From the NCBI GenBank assembly GCA_030649955.1, contig JAUSFD010000029.1:81065-145064 (forward strand): a DNA stretch of 64,000 nucleotides. The letters are read 5' to 3'. The position numbers were made by a program, and so were the translations under genes. The stretch is from Candidatus Peregrinibacteria bacterium (GTDB lineage Bacteria > Patescibacteriota > Gracilibacteria > Peribacterales > Peribacteraceae). Positions within the stretch are counted from its first letter, which is position 1, and every line of letters starts with the position of its first letter. Of this stretch, positions 26,077 to 34,115 are shown piece by piece. The notes under the pieces were generated by a model. The model was not told the DNA's origin. It was given only the letters and a program-made list of their open reading frames with translations, and did not search any database.

Positions 26077-26127
26077 ATTCTATTCATTTTCATGCCAATT
26101 GTCAAAGGAGCCGAGGATGCGTACACT
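26077..26127. promoter_or_regulatory. Divergent promoters with overlapping -35 boxes
   Basis: On the minus strand, TTGACA (26100-26105), 17 nt and TAGAAT (26077-26082) drive the 103-residue gene. On the plus strand, TTGTCA (26099-26104), 17 nt and TACACT (26122-26127) drive galU. Because the -35 boxes overlap, polymerase can hold only one at a time, so the two genes should compete. Confidence 0.75.
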
Positions 26128-26187
26128 GTACACGGGCTCAGGAGACGACTTCCTGAGCGGTATTCCGTACTTGTGTAACTACACACT

Positions 26188-27021
26188 ATGAAGCTCCGTC
26201 AGGCAATCCTCCCGGTCGCGGGACTCGGCACGCGGTTCCTCCCCTGGACGAAGGTCGTGCCGAAGGAGCTCCTGCCCATCGGCAACCAACCGATCATCGC
26301 GCTGCTCGTCGATGAGTGCATGAGTGTGGGGATTACGGACATCTGCTTCGTCATCAGCAAGGGGAAGGAGGCGATCCCGCAGTACTTCCAGAGTCATCCG
26401 GAGCTGGAGAAGACCCTCGCGAAGAAGGGGAAGAGCGATGCGCTCAAGGAGCTCAACCGTTACGACAACGTGCGCTTCTCCGTCGTCTACCAGGATGAGC
26501 AGCACGGTGACGGGCACGCGATCCTCCAGGCCGCACCGTGGGTGAAGGATGATGTGATCGCCATCCTCTTTGGTGATGATCTCATTTCCGGCGCGGAGCA
26601 TTCTGGACTCAAGCAGCTCGCGAATGCCTACGCTCAGGTGCAGGAATCTCTGGAGGAAGGCAGCCCTCTACCCGCAATTCTCTCCCTGGAGAATGTGCCA
26701 AGGGAACTTGTCAACAAGTATGGAATAGTTGACGTCTCTGCGCACGCACCGCGCTTGCACCGTGTGAAAGGTCTCGTGGAGAAGCCGCATCCCAACGATG
26801 CACCTTCCACATTGGGCATCGTCGGCAAGTACCTGATCCCGCGCTCGACCATCGACCTGCTCCCGAGTGTGACGAGCGGACACGGCGGAGAGATCCGTCT
26901 CATCGACGCACTGAAGGCGCAGTTGAAAACGACGCCGATTTTCGGCTACGAATTCCTGGGCAAGCGCTTCGACACGGGGACACCCGAGGGCTACAAAGAG
27001 GCAGTGCACGCGTTGGGGTAG
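26188..27021 (+). CDS. galU: UTP-glucose-1-phosphate uridylyltransferase
   Basis: This 277-residue enzyme makes UDP-glucose from UTP and glucose-1-phosphate. It has the nucleotidyltransferase signature LPVAGLGTRFLPWTKVVPKE at the N-terminus, the PKELLPIGNQPII lysine, the FGDDLI metal-binding aspartate pair (about 130) and the EKPHPNDAPS stretch typical of GalU. Length is within the usual 270-300. It would feed surface glycan synthesis, for instance the GT4 enzyme at 32702. Confidence 0.95.
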   Translation: MKLRQAILPVAGLGTRFLPWTKVVPKELLPIGNQPIIALLVDECMSVGITDICFVISKGKEAIPQYFQSHPELEKTLAKKGKSDALKELNRYDNVRFSVVYQDEQHGDGHAILQAAPWVKDDVIAILFGDDLISGAEHSGLKQLANAYAQVQESLEEGSPLPAILSLENVPRELVNKYGIVDVSAHAPRLHRVKGLVEKPHPNDAPSTLGIVGKYLIPRSTIDLLPSVTSGHGGEIRLIDALKAQLKTTPIFGYEFLGKRFDTGTPEGYKEAVHALG

Positions 27022-27099
27022 TCTACAGAGTTCACACACTGCGCGACTGACGCACACGAAAATGAAATCACCACACACAGATCTGAATGTAGATTTTAG

Positions 27100-27127
27100 T
27101 TGACAAGAGGGAATTCACAACTAGGAT
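27100..27127 (+). promoter_or_regulatory. Promoter TTGACA-N16-TAGGAT
   Basis: TTGACA (27100-27105) and TAGGAT (27122-27127) lead to a predicted start near 27134, ahead of ATG 27162. The -10 overlaps an upstream in-frame ATG at 27126, which is therefore unlikely to be used. Confidence 0.65.
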
Positions 27128-27161
27128 GCACGGGAATTTTCACCCCTTTTCCCCTTTTGCG

Positions 27162-27620
27162 ATGTCTGAAACTGGCCGCCCCGAAGATATACCTGTTGAG
27201 ACTTCTCCTGCAGTCTCGGTTGAGACAGTGAATCCAACAGAAACACCTACAGGAAATCACATCTTCCCTATCAAGGTTTCCGCAAGGGAACTCCTCTCAG
27301 GCGTATCTGGTAATCCCCTGCGACCCCCTGCAAATTTGCCATCCGTAGCAAGCGCTTCGATGGCTTCGCTCTCTGCGAAGAAGATACCATTGCGCGGTCT
27401 GCGGCTCACACCTTCACCGGAGTGTGAGTGCACCCTCACTTGCGAAGCTGCCAACGGCACAGTTCTCACCGAAGAACATAGGGCACAAATTGCCAGAGAT
27501 GTGAGTTATAACCTCACCATGCATGCTCGGACCGATTACGAACATGGAATCGATCGCTCTAAGCCTCCTGTGCCACAGAATCGGATCGCCAGAATAGAGA
27601 ATATGGGAATGGTGCAGTAG
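27162..27620 (+). CDS. Hypothetical protein
   Basis: This 152-residue protein has a long polar, threonine- and proline-rich N-terminus that looks disordered (about 1-70) and a C-terminal part (about 75-150) with two close cysteines (CECTLTC) that I do not recognise. ATG 27126 is also in frame, but it lies in the -10 box, so ATG 27162 is chosen. The stop abuts the uvrB stop on the other strand with no gap. Confidence 0.65.
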   Translation: MSETGRPEDIPVETSPAVSVETVNPTETPTGNHIFPIKVSARELLSGVSGNPLRPPANLPSVASASMASLSAKKIPLRGLRLTPSPECECTLTCEAANGTVLTEEHRAQIARDVSYNLTMHARTDYEHGIDRSKPPVPQNRIARIENMGMVQ

Positions 27621-29597
27621 TTACATCTCTCTGCGAAGCAGTTCAATCTCGTCACGGAGATCAGCTGCTTTCTCGAATTCGAGATTCTGGGCGGCGAGCT
27701 CCATCTGCTTCTCGAGCTCGTCCATGAGGCGCTTCTTCTCGTCCTTGGGGATCTTCTGGTGATCGTACTTGGGTCGGCGCAGCTCCAGCTTGCGCGACTC
27801 CTCGGAGATATCGTGCACCGCCTTCTGGATCGACTTCGGCGTGATGCCGTGCTCCTTGTTGTGCGCGTCCTGAATCGAGCGGCGACGGTTCGTCTCTGCA
27901 ATAGCAGCCTCCATGGCGACGGTCATCTTGTCCGCGTAGAGCGTGACATGTCCGTTGAGGTTGCGTGCGGCGCGTCCAATCGTTTGGATGAGCGCATCCC
28001 GCGAGCGGAGGAAACCCTGCTTATCGGCATCGAGGATGGCGATGTAGCTCACCTCTGGGAGGTCCAGACCTTCGCGGAGGAGGTTGATACCAACGAGGAT
28101 GTCGATGTCGCCCGTTCGCAACTGCCGCAGGATTTCGATACGCTCGAGGGTCTCCACGTCGCTGTGGAGGTAGCGGACCTTGAAGTTCGCCTCCTGCAGG
28201 TATTTCGTGAGGTCCTCTGCCATCTTCTTCGTGAGTGTTGTGATGAGGGAGCGCTCGCCGCGCTTGATGGTCGCCTGTATCTCCGCCGTGATGTCATCGA
28301 TCTGGTGCTTCGAGGGCTTCACCGTCACGGGTGGATCGAGGAGCCCCGTGGGGCGGATGATCTGCTCCACGAGTGACTCCTTGGGCGTGTGCTCGTACTC
28401 GTACCGCGCGGGGGTAGCGGACACATAAATGCGCTGACCCACGCGTTGCTCGAACTCCGCGAATTTGAGCGGGCGGTTGTCCATGGCGCTCTGCAGGCGG
28501 AAGCCGTAGTCGATGAGGGTCTGCTTGCGGCTGCGGTTCCCCTCGTGCATGCCCCCCACCTGTGGAATCGTGATGTGGGACTCGTCGATGATGAGGAGAA
28601 AATCCTTCGGGAAGTAGTCGAGGAGTGTCGATGGTGGTGTGCCGGGCACCTGATCGCCCAGGTAGCGCACGTAGTTCTCGATGCCCGTGCAGTAGCCCGT
28701 CTCCTTGAGCATCTCGATGTCGTACTCCGTGCGCGTACGGATGCGCTCCGCCTTCACGAGTTCATTCATCTTCAAGAGTTCCTTCTCCCGAACATCGAGC
28801 TCTGTGCGAATGCCATCCACGGCACGATCGATCTTCTCCTTCGTGGTGACGTTATGGGCGGCTGGGTAGATCGATACATCTTGGAGGTCCTGGATCAGTT
28901 CCCCAGTGAAGCTATCGACCTCCTGGATCACCTCGATCTCGTCGAAGGGGAGCTCCAGGCGGATCACCGTGTCGCCGCTGGGAGGGAAGATTTCCACCGT
29001 ATCCCCGAGCACGTGGTACATGCCCTGCTTGAATTCGATGGAACTTCGGCGGTACTGGATATCCGTGAGGCGGCGCAGGAGCTGATCGCGCTTGATGGGC
29101 ATACCGCGCTCCAGCTTGATCGCGAGTGCTTCGTAATCCTCGACATTGCCGAGGCCGTAGATGCACGACACAGAGGCGATGATGATCACGTCCCGGCGCG
29201 TGAGGAGGTTGAAGGTCGCCGCGTGCCGGTACTTCTCGATCTCCTCGTTGATGCTCGCGTCCTTCTCGATGTAGGTATCCGTCGTGGGCAGGTACGCCTC
29301 TGGTTGGTAGTAGTCGTAGTACGAGACGAAGTAGGAGATGGCGTTCTCTGGAAAGAACCCCTGGAACTCGGAGCAGAGCTGCGCAGCGAGGGTCTTGTTG
29401 TGCGCCAATACAAGCGTGGGGCGCTGTACCTGCTGGATGATGTTCGCCATCGTGAAGGTCTTGCCGGTCCCGGTCGCACCCAGGAGTGTCTGATGCTTCT
29501 CCTTCTTCGCGAGCCCTGCGACGAGCTTCACTATGGCCTTCGGCTGGTCGCCTGTGGGCTGGAACGGTGAAACCAGTTTGAATGCTTTCTGCTTCAT
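27621..29597 (-). CDS. uvrB: Excinuclease ABC subunit B
   Basis: This 658-residue helicase-like protein verifies DNA damage in nucleotide excision repair. It has Walker A GATGTGKTFT (about 39), the beta-hairpin region rich in tyrosine (YYDYYQPEAYLP, about 95), the DESH box, helicase motifs V-VI (LREGLDLPEV; QTIGRAARN) and the C-terminal UVR motif that binds UvrC. Length is normal. TACCAT lies 10 nt and CATACC 7 nt upstream of ATG 29597. uvrA and uvrC are not in the window. Confidence 0.97.
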   Translation of the reverse strand: MKQKAFKLVSPFQPTGDQPKAIVKLVAGLAKKEKHQTLLGATGTGKTFTMANIIQQVQRPTLVLAHNKTLAAQLCSEFQGFFPENAISYFVSYYDYYQPEAYLPTTDTYIEKDASINEEIEKYRHAATFNLLTRRDVIIIASVSCIYGLGNVEDYEALAIKLERGMPIKRDQLLRRLTDIQYRRSSIEFKQGMYHVLGDTVEIFPPSGDTVIRLELPFDEIEVIQEVDSFTGELIQDLQDVSIYPAAHNVTTKEKIDRAVDGIRTELDVREKELLKMNELVKAERIRTRTEYDIEMLKETGYCTGIENYVRYLGDQVPGTPPSTLLDYFPKDFLLIIDESHITIPQVGGMHEGNRSRKQTLIDYGFRLQSAMDNRPLKFAEFEQRVGQRIYVSATPARYEYEHTPKESLVEQIIRPTGLLDPPVTVKPSKHQIDDITAEIQATIKRGERSLITTLTKKMAEDLTKYLQEANFKVRYLHSDVETLERIEILRQLRTGDIDILVGINLLREGLDLPEVSYIAILDADKQGFLRSRDALIQTIGRAARNLNGHVTLYADKMTVAMEAAIAETNRRRSIQDAHNKEHGITPKSIQKAVHDISEESRKLELRRPKYDHQKIPKDEKKRLMDELEKQMELAAQNLEFEKAADLRDEIELLRREM

Positions 29598-29607
29598 GCG
29601 TTCGGGT

Positions 29608-29613
29608 ATGGTA
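29608..29613 (-). promoter_or_regulatory. -10 element TACCAT for uvrB
   Basis: TACCAT on the minus strand ends 10 nt before ATG 29597. I see no LexA-type palindrome around it. Confidence 0.4.
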
Positions 29614-29669
29614 GCAGAATAACGGGCTGGGTTACAGGGGGGATCCCTTTGAGCCCATGAAGGTGAAAT

Positions 29670-29698
29670 TTGCGTTTATTCCATGTATCGGGCATAAA
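29670..29698 (+). promoter_or_regulatory. Promoter TTGCGT-N17-CATAAA for serS
   Basis: TTGCGT (29670-29675) and CATAAA (29693-29698) with 17-nt spacing lie 25 nt before ATG 29724. Confidence 0.4.
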
Positions 29699-29723
29699 TG
29701 CATTTCGTTACGCCTATTCGCCA

Positions 29724-31025
29724 ATGATCGACCTCGTTGACCTTAGAAATCGGCCAGACGCCTACGCAGATGCCGCGAAGAAGAAGCGGATCGGCGTCGA
29801 TGTGCACGCGTTCCTGAAGCTCGATGACCAGCGCAGGGCGCTCCTTCCAGCAGTGGAGCAGATGCGCGCGAAGAGAAACGCCGTGAGCAAGCAGGTGCCC
29901 ACGATGAAGGGAGACGAGAAGCAGAAGGTGATCGCGGAGATGAAGCAGCTCTCCGAGGAACTCAAAGTGAAAGAGGAGCAGTTGAACGCGATGGAAGAGG
30001 AGTGGAAAACCCTGCAGCTCATGCTCCCCTCGATCCCGCTCCAGAGGGTGCCTGTGGGGAAAGACGACACGGAGAACGAGGAAATACGCACCTGGGGCGA
30101 GAAACCGACGTTCGCCTTCGAGCCGAAGGACCACGTGATCCTCGGCGAGGAGCTCGACATCATTGATATCCCGCGGGGCGTGAAGGTCGGGGGGAGCAGG
30201 ATGTACTTCCTGAAGGGTGATGGCGCACGCCTGGAGCTCGCAGTCCTCCTCTTCACGCTCGATCACCTGCGGAAGAAGGGCTTCACGATGTTCCTGCCGC
30301 CGGTACTCGCGAACTATCAAGCAATGATGGGCACAAGCTACTTCCCGGGCGGTGAGGAGCAGGCGTACGCCGTGGGCGTGCAAAAGAAGCGTGGGGAGCC
30401 AATCGAGAGCGACGATCTCTACCTTATTGGCACTTCCGAGGTCTCTGTTACGAGTTACCACAGCGACGAGCTCCTGAAGATCGAGGAATTGCCCAAGCGC
30501 TACTGCGGCCTCAGTAACTGCTTCCGTCGGGAAGCGGGGACGTACGGAAAGGATACGAAGGGCCTCTACCGCATCCACCAGTTCCAGAAGGTGGAGCAGG
30601 TCGTACTCTGCGAAGCGGATGCTGACGTGAGCGCGGAGATGCACAAGGAACTCCTCACAAATGCGGAGGAAGTCCTGCAAGCAATGAAGCTCCCGTACCG
30701 CGTCGTCGATGTGTGCACCGGCGACATGGGCAGGGGACAGATCTACAAGAACGACATCGAGACGTGGATGCCCAGCCGCGGAAACTACGGCGAGACGCAC
30801 AGCTGCTCGACCTTCTACGATTTCCAATCCCGCAGGCTTAACATCAAATATGAGACGGCAGACGGGCAGAAGAAATTCGTCCACACGCTGAACAACACCT
30901 GCATCGCATCGCCGCGCATCCTCATCCCCATTCTCGAGATCTACCAGAATGCGGATGGATCGGTGACGATCCCGGAAGTCCTGCGTCCGTATATGGCCGG
31001 TCAGGAACGCATCGCTCATGCGTAA
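29724..31025 (+). CDS. serS: Seryl-tRNA synthetase
   Basis: This 433-residue class II synthetase charges tRNA-Ser. It has the long N-terminal coiled-coil arm (about 25-110) that binds the tRNA variable arm, motif 2 FRREAGTYGKDTKGLYRIHQ, the QFQKVEQ stretch, and motif 3 near ASPRILIPILEIYQNADGS. The serine-binding TxE loop reads GTSEVS, and motif 3 begins NNTCIASPR rather than the usual GSGLAVGR, a variant seen in some other bacterial lineages. The frame is open from 29670, but ATG 29724 (MIDLVDLRN) is the conserved start. Confidence 0.95.
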   Translation: MIDLVDLRNRPDAYADAAKKKRIGVDVHAFLKLDDQRRALLPAVEQMRAKRNAVSKQVPTMKGDEKQKVIAEMKQLSEELKVKEEQLNAMEEEWKTLQLMLPSIPLQRVPVGKDDTENEEIRTWGEKPTFAFEPKDHVILGEELDIIDIPRGVKVGGSRMYFLKGDGARLELAVLLFTLDHLRKKGFTMFLPPVLANYQAMMGTSYFPGGEEQAYAVGVQKKRGEPIESDDLYLIGTSEVSVTSYHSDELLKIEELPKRYCGLSNCFRREAGTYGKDTKGLYRIHQFQKVEQVVLCEADADVSAEMHKELLTNAEEVLQAMKLPYRVVDVCTGDMGRGQIYKNDIETWMPSRGNYGETHSCSTFYDFQSRRLNIKYETADGQKKFVHTLNNTCIASPRILIPILEIYQNADGSVTIPEVLRPYMAGQERIAHA

Positions 31026-31057
31026 TGTTGTTCAGCTGGAGAGCGCCATGCTTTTCC

Positions 31058-31621
31058 TCACGCGCTCTCGCCACTCGCTGCTGCCAACTCTTCAATCTTC
31101 GTCACAGTGGGACCGAGCATTGGGCTCTTTCGCATGAGCTCAATTGCACTAACCATAGGAGGAAAATCACTCCCTTTCAGTCCGATGTCCTTCCACCGGA
31201 GGTGCATCATGTTTCGAGAGACGCCGAAGTGCTCTGACATCTTGTATCCCATGAGCTTCGCTCTCGGCATCTTCGCATGTGCTTCGAGAATTTGGAGGAG
31301 AGTCAACACTCGCTCGCTAAAGCGCATCATCTCATCGATGACGCCACGGGAATGCCCTCCTTGCTCTTCGTGCGATCCTGGAAGCCGTATCGATCCTGTA
31401 TCGACGTATCTGCGCACCAGAGTGAAGAGCACCCTCGATGTTCTACCCATGAATTCTCGTGCTTCCTGCAAGCGTACGTGCACCATGTGTGCAGGTTCTG
31501 GCTCTGCTGGCACCTCGGGGGCAACTTGCTCACGGCCGGGAACGGCCTCCTCTTCCTGGAGAGATGTAGGAGGAATGGAGAAATGGATGAAGCATTGGCT
31601 GACGAATTCTCGTTCAGACAT
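31058..31621 (-). CDS. Hypothetical protein, possible HTH at C-terminus
   Basis: This 187-residue protein has a proline/glutamate-rich N-terminal part (about 20-45), a helical middle (about 48-120) and a C-terminal part whose SEHFGVSRNMMHLRWK stretch reads like a helix-turn-helix recognition region, though I cannot assign a family. ATG 31621 is 6 nt after TAAATT with a TTGACT -35 at 16-nt spacing, so the start is well supported. It is convergent with serS and divergent from the receiver-domain gene. Confidence 0.75.
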   Translation of the reverse strand: MSEREFVSQCFIHFSIPPTSLQEEEAVPGREQVAPEVPAEPEPAHMVHVRLQEAREFMGRTSRVLFTLVRRYVDTGSIRLPGSHEEQGGHSRGVIDEMMRFSERVLTLLQILEAHAKMPRAKLMGYKMSEHFGVSRNMMHLRWKDIGLKGSDFPPMVSAIELMRKSPMLGPTVTKIEELAAASGESA

Positions 31622-31627
31622 AATTCT

Positions 31628-31655
31628 AATTTAAACTTTTGTAAATATAAGTCAA
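31628..31655 (-). promoter_or_regulatory. Promoter TTGACT-N16-TAAATT
   Basis: TTGACT (31650-31655) and TAAATT (31628-31633) on the minus strand precede ATG 31621 by 6 nt. Confidence 0.6.
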
Positions 31656-31691
31656 TTCCCATCCATGGCCCTCTGCAGGGACAATCCTCCC

Positions 31692-32087
31692 ATGCACGAT
31701 CGTCACTTCCTCATCGCCGATGATTCTGAGGCGAAGATGTTCTTCCTCGCCTCCATCGTGAAGAAACACTGGGCAGGGGAGCTCCACCGGGCGAAATCGA
31801 CGGAGGAAGCGAAGAAGCTGATCGATGCACATCCGGAGATCGCGGCGGCGTTCATTGATTACGAGATTCCCTCGGAGAACGGTCCTGCAGTGATCCGGTA
31901 TCTCCGCGGAAAGAACCCCCAAGCGAAGATCGCGCTCGTGACGGCTTTCGATTCGCCACGGTACGGAGAAGATGCGAAGTCCGCCGGGGCGGATGCCTTC
32001 GTCACGACGTCTCAGGAGATGCACGAGGTTGCAGAAAGTTTGGAGAACCTGCTCCAGCTGTGGGCAGTGGAACTGGAAAAAGAATGA
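31692..32087 (+). CDS. Stand-alone response-regulator receiver domain
   Basis: This 131-residue protein is a CheY-like receiver only, with no output domain. The acidic pair is in IADDSE (about 9-10), the phosphoacceptor aspartate in AAFIDYEIPSENG (about 57) and the switch threonine in ALVTAF (about 84). The conserved lysine that normally follows (F-x-x-K-P) is replaced: the stretch reads ADAFVTTSQ, so phosphoryl signalling may be altered or lost. ATG 31665 is in frame, but 31692 is preferred: it begins the first strand and follows GACAAT by 6 nt. No histidine kinase is nearby. The gene ends in a heptamer-unit hairpin. Confidence 0.88.
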   Translation: MHDRHFLIADDSEAKMFFLASIVKKHWAGELHRAKSTEEAKKLIDAHPEIAAAFIDYEIPSENGPAVIRYLRGKNPQAKIALVTAFDSPRYGEDAKSAGADAFVTTSQEMHEVAESLENLLQLWAVELEKE

Positions 32088-32147
32088 CCAATAACCAAGC
32101 ACCAATGACACATTGGTCATTGCGTCATTGGTGCTTGGTTATTCCCT
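32083..32147. repeat. Heptamer-unit inverted repeat, family D
   Basis: A 20-bp perfect stem (32090-32109 with 32124-32143) made of 7-mers of the type AATAACC and AAGCACC, with one extra unit on each side and a 14-nt loop. The left arm includes the receiver-gene stop codon. It lies between two genes on the same strand and could terminate the first transcript, but no T-tract follows. Confidence 0.85.
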
Positions 32148-32199
32148 CTGGGTCTGCGTTTGCGAGAAAAAGGGTAGCGGACTGCCTCCCCCTGGGGCG

Positions 32200-32205
32200 T
32201 ATACT
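32200..32205 (+). promoter_or_regulatory. -10 element TATACT for the P-loop-like gene
   Basis: TATACT ends 6 nt before ATG 32212. Confidence 0.6.
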
Positions 32206-32211
32206 GCCCGC

Positions 32212-32622
32212 ATGATTATCCTCCTCGCAGGCGGTACGGAAGTGAGCCGATCCGCCATTGCCGCGAAAATTCTCAAGAAGCACAAGAAGTGGCGCCACCT
32301 GCCGGTGGCGGAAATCGGCGGCGTGACGCAGCTCTTTGGAGTAGAAATGGAGACGGATGATGACCTGCTCTTCGGCATCGCGTGCGAGTGCGTGACTGGC
32401 CTCACGGAGGAGGGCTTCCACGTGGTGCTCACGCACGACGATGCTCCGGCCCTCGTGAAGATGCTCCGGCGCGAGTGCGGCAAGGACGCCGTGACAGCGA
32501 TCCTCCTGGGCGGCGATGACGAGAAGGTTGTGTACGACGACGTGATCGACACGAGGAAATCGACCTCCAACGATGTGTTCGCCATGATCGAGAAGATCAT
32601 CGTGAAGCACAGAGCTGCATGA
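32212..32622 (+). CDS. Small kinase-like protein with degenerate P-loop
   Basis: This 136-residue protein starts IILLAGGTEVSRSAIAAKI, which sits where a P-loop would be in a small nucleotide or metabolite kinase (compare 2-phosphoglycerate- or shikimate-kinase-like proteins) but lacks the Walker A lysine. The rest (VLTHDD, AILLGGDDEKVVYDD) fits an alpha/beta fold with acidic residues after strands. No family can be named with confidence. ATG 32212 follows a TATACT box by 6 nt; about 100 nt of open frame upstream is repeat DNA. Confidence 0.7.
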   Translation: MIILLAGGTEVSRSAIAAKILKKHKKWRHLPVAEIGGVTQLFGVEMETDDDLLFGIACECVTGLTEEGFHVVLTHDDAPALVKMLRRECGKDAVTAILLGGDDEKVVYDDVIDTRKSTSNDVFAMIEKIIVKHRAA

Positions 32623-32637
32623 GCCGCATCCTCATTC

Positions 32638-32664
32638 ACCCTTCGATGAACTCAGGGTCATCTC
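32638..32664. repeat. Degenerate copy of a dispersed CCTTCGA...CTCAGGG repeat
   Basis: CCCTTCGATGAACTCAGGGT in the short gap before the glycosyltransferase gene closely resembles the 20-nt insert in pgl at 49426-49445. Such short palindromic repeats are found scattered in several bacterial phyla. Confidence 0.55.
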
Positions 32665-32701
32665 TCTCTTTAAGAGATCTTGCATTCTGCCTCTGCTGCT
32701 T

Positions 32702-33802
32702 ATGAGGATACTGATGACTCGGTTTCCGCTGGAGAGCGCCCACGGCGGCGCCGAGGTGCAGACGATGTCCCTGGTGAAGGGCCTGGGTGTTCACGGGCAT
32801 GCTGTCGCATTCCTAGGGAGTTGTCCCGTGCTCCTCGAGGAAATGCGGGCAGCGAGATTGCCCAGCGCAGAGCTGTACATCGGGCCGCCTCCCGTGACGA
32901 AGTGGGGGGCAGTCTCCTTCCTGTGGCGGAGGAGGAGGATGCAAAAGGCTCTGATCCACGCGCTCGACCAGTTCTCTGACCTCTCCGCGATTGTCATGCT
33001 CTCGCTCTCGGAGAAGCTCCTGCTCACCGAGGAAGCCTTCAACCGCGGCATCCGCGTCCTGTGGGTGGAGCACGACCGTGTGGGACCATGGCTCACGAGG
33101 AGCCCGTACCTGCGCGAGCTCAGGCGCCTGAGTAGTATGGCGCTCACCGTTCCTGTGTCCGAGCTGAGCCGGGAGATCTACATCGCGCTCGGTTGGGACC
33201 CGGAGCTCGTCATCGCTATTCCCAATGGGGTAGATACGGAGAGATTGGGCAATCAAAGAAAAGCCGATGCGAGATCCTCATCGAAACTCCTACGCCTCGG
33301 CTGCGTCGCACGACTCACGCGGGATAAAGGCGTGGATGTACTCATCGATGCAGTGGCAACCATTCCCGAAGTTTCTCTCGAGATCATCGGAGAGGGGAGG
33401 GAAGAAGCAACACTGCGAAAACTCATCCGCACCAGCGGCGCTGAAGACAGAATTACCCTGCGCCCAACCGTGCCGAGTATTGCCTCGTTCTACATATCTC
33501 TCGACGCTCTGATTCTCCCTTCCCGCGAGCACGATCCCTTTGGACTGGTTGCAGCGGAGGCGATGAGCCTCGGGGTACCGGTGATCGTGACGACCGCATG
33601 CGGAATCGCCGGCTCCCTCGCCGATGGTGAGGACGCCATCATCGTAGAGCCCGATTCCCAGGGAGCCCTGCAGCAAGGCATCCGCAGGCTCCTCGATCCC
33701 TCCGTTCGCGCAGCGATCGGCACCCGAGGAAAGGCAACAGTAGAGTCGCTGTTTTCTCTCGAGAAGATGGTGGAGAGGTACGAGGATGTGCTGGCGTTGT
33801 AA
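32702..33802 (+). CDS. Glycosyltransferase family 4 (GT-B fold)
   Basis: This 366-residue protein has the GT4 layout: N-terminal acceptor domain opening RILMTRFPLESAHGGAEVQ, the IPNGVDTERL linker, and the C-terminal donor domain with RLTRDKGVDVLIDA (about 205), the E-x7-E motif in REHDPFGLVAAEAMSLGVPV (about 280) and ACGIAGSL. It should transfer a sugar from a nucleotide donor on the cytoplasmic side. Donor and acceptor are not predictable. It is a lone gene, not in a glycan cluster, and ends just before an octamer-unit hairpin. Confidence 0.92.
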   Translation: MRILMTRFPLESAHGGAEVQTMSLVKGLGVHGHAVAFLGSCPVLLEEMRAARLPSAELYIGPPPVTKWGAVSFLWRRRRMQKALIHALDQFSDLSAIVMLSLSEKLLLTEEAFNRGIRVLWVEHDRVGPWLTRSPYLRELRRLSSMALTVPVSELSREIYIALGWDPELVIAIPNGVDTERLGNQRKADARSSSKLLRLGCVARLTRDKGVDVLIDAVATIPEVSLEIIGEGREEATLRKLIRTSGAEDRITLRPTVPSIASFYISLDALILPSREHDPFGLVAAEAMSLGVPVIVTTACGIAGSLADGEDAIIVEPDSQGALQQGIRRLLDPSVRAAIGTRGKATVESLFSLEKMVERYEDVLAL

Positions 33803-33840
33803 AGGAGACCGATGAGACCGAGGAACGAGAAACGAGAAAC

Positions 33841-33920
33841 GTTTACTCGTTTATTAGTTTATTCGTTTACTCGCTGTGCAGCAATTCGAATAAACGAGTC
33901 AACGAATAAACGAATCAACG
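33841..33920. repeat. Octamer-unit inverted repeat, family A copy 3
   Basis: Left arm 33841-33872 is four 8-mers (GTTTACTC, GTTTATTA, GTTTATTC, GTTTACTC); right arm 33888-33919 is four complementary 8-mers; the 15-nt loop itself contains GCTGTGCAGC. It follows the glycosyltransferase gene in a gap of 313 nt before the next start. The rest of the gap holds a palindrome CTTCGCCCC/GGGGCTACG at about 34029-34051, similar to the insert in the tRNA-Arg copy at 57016, and no gene that I can support. Confidence 0.9.
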
Positions 33921-34115
33921 GTATCTGGAGATGTGTCGTTCCTCGGTCTCATCGGACTCCTCCGAAAAATCCACACCATCTTCAAGCATGTCCTTCACTC
34001 TCCTATTACAATGCACACCCTACACCACTTCGCCCCGTCTGCGGGGCTACGCGGTGCGAGACGAGGAAATAATTGGTTCTCTCGAGTACTTTCCATTTTT
34101 CTGCATCCTGGAACC

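Noticed and set aside
28389..29570. 393-codon open frame antisense to uvrB
   Set aside because: Shadow of a fully conserved uvrB; no family similarity.
29676..31019. 447-codon open frame antisense to serS
   Set aside because: Shadow of serS with histidine/leucine-rich nonsense translation.
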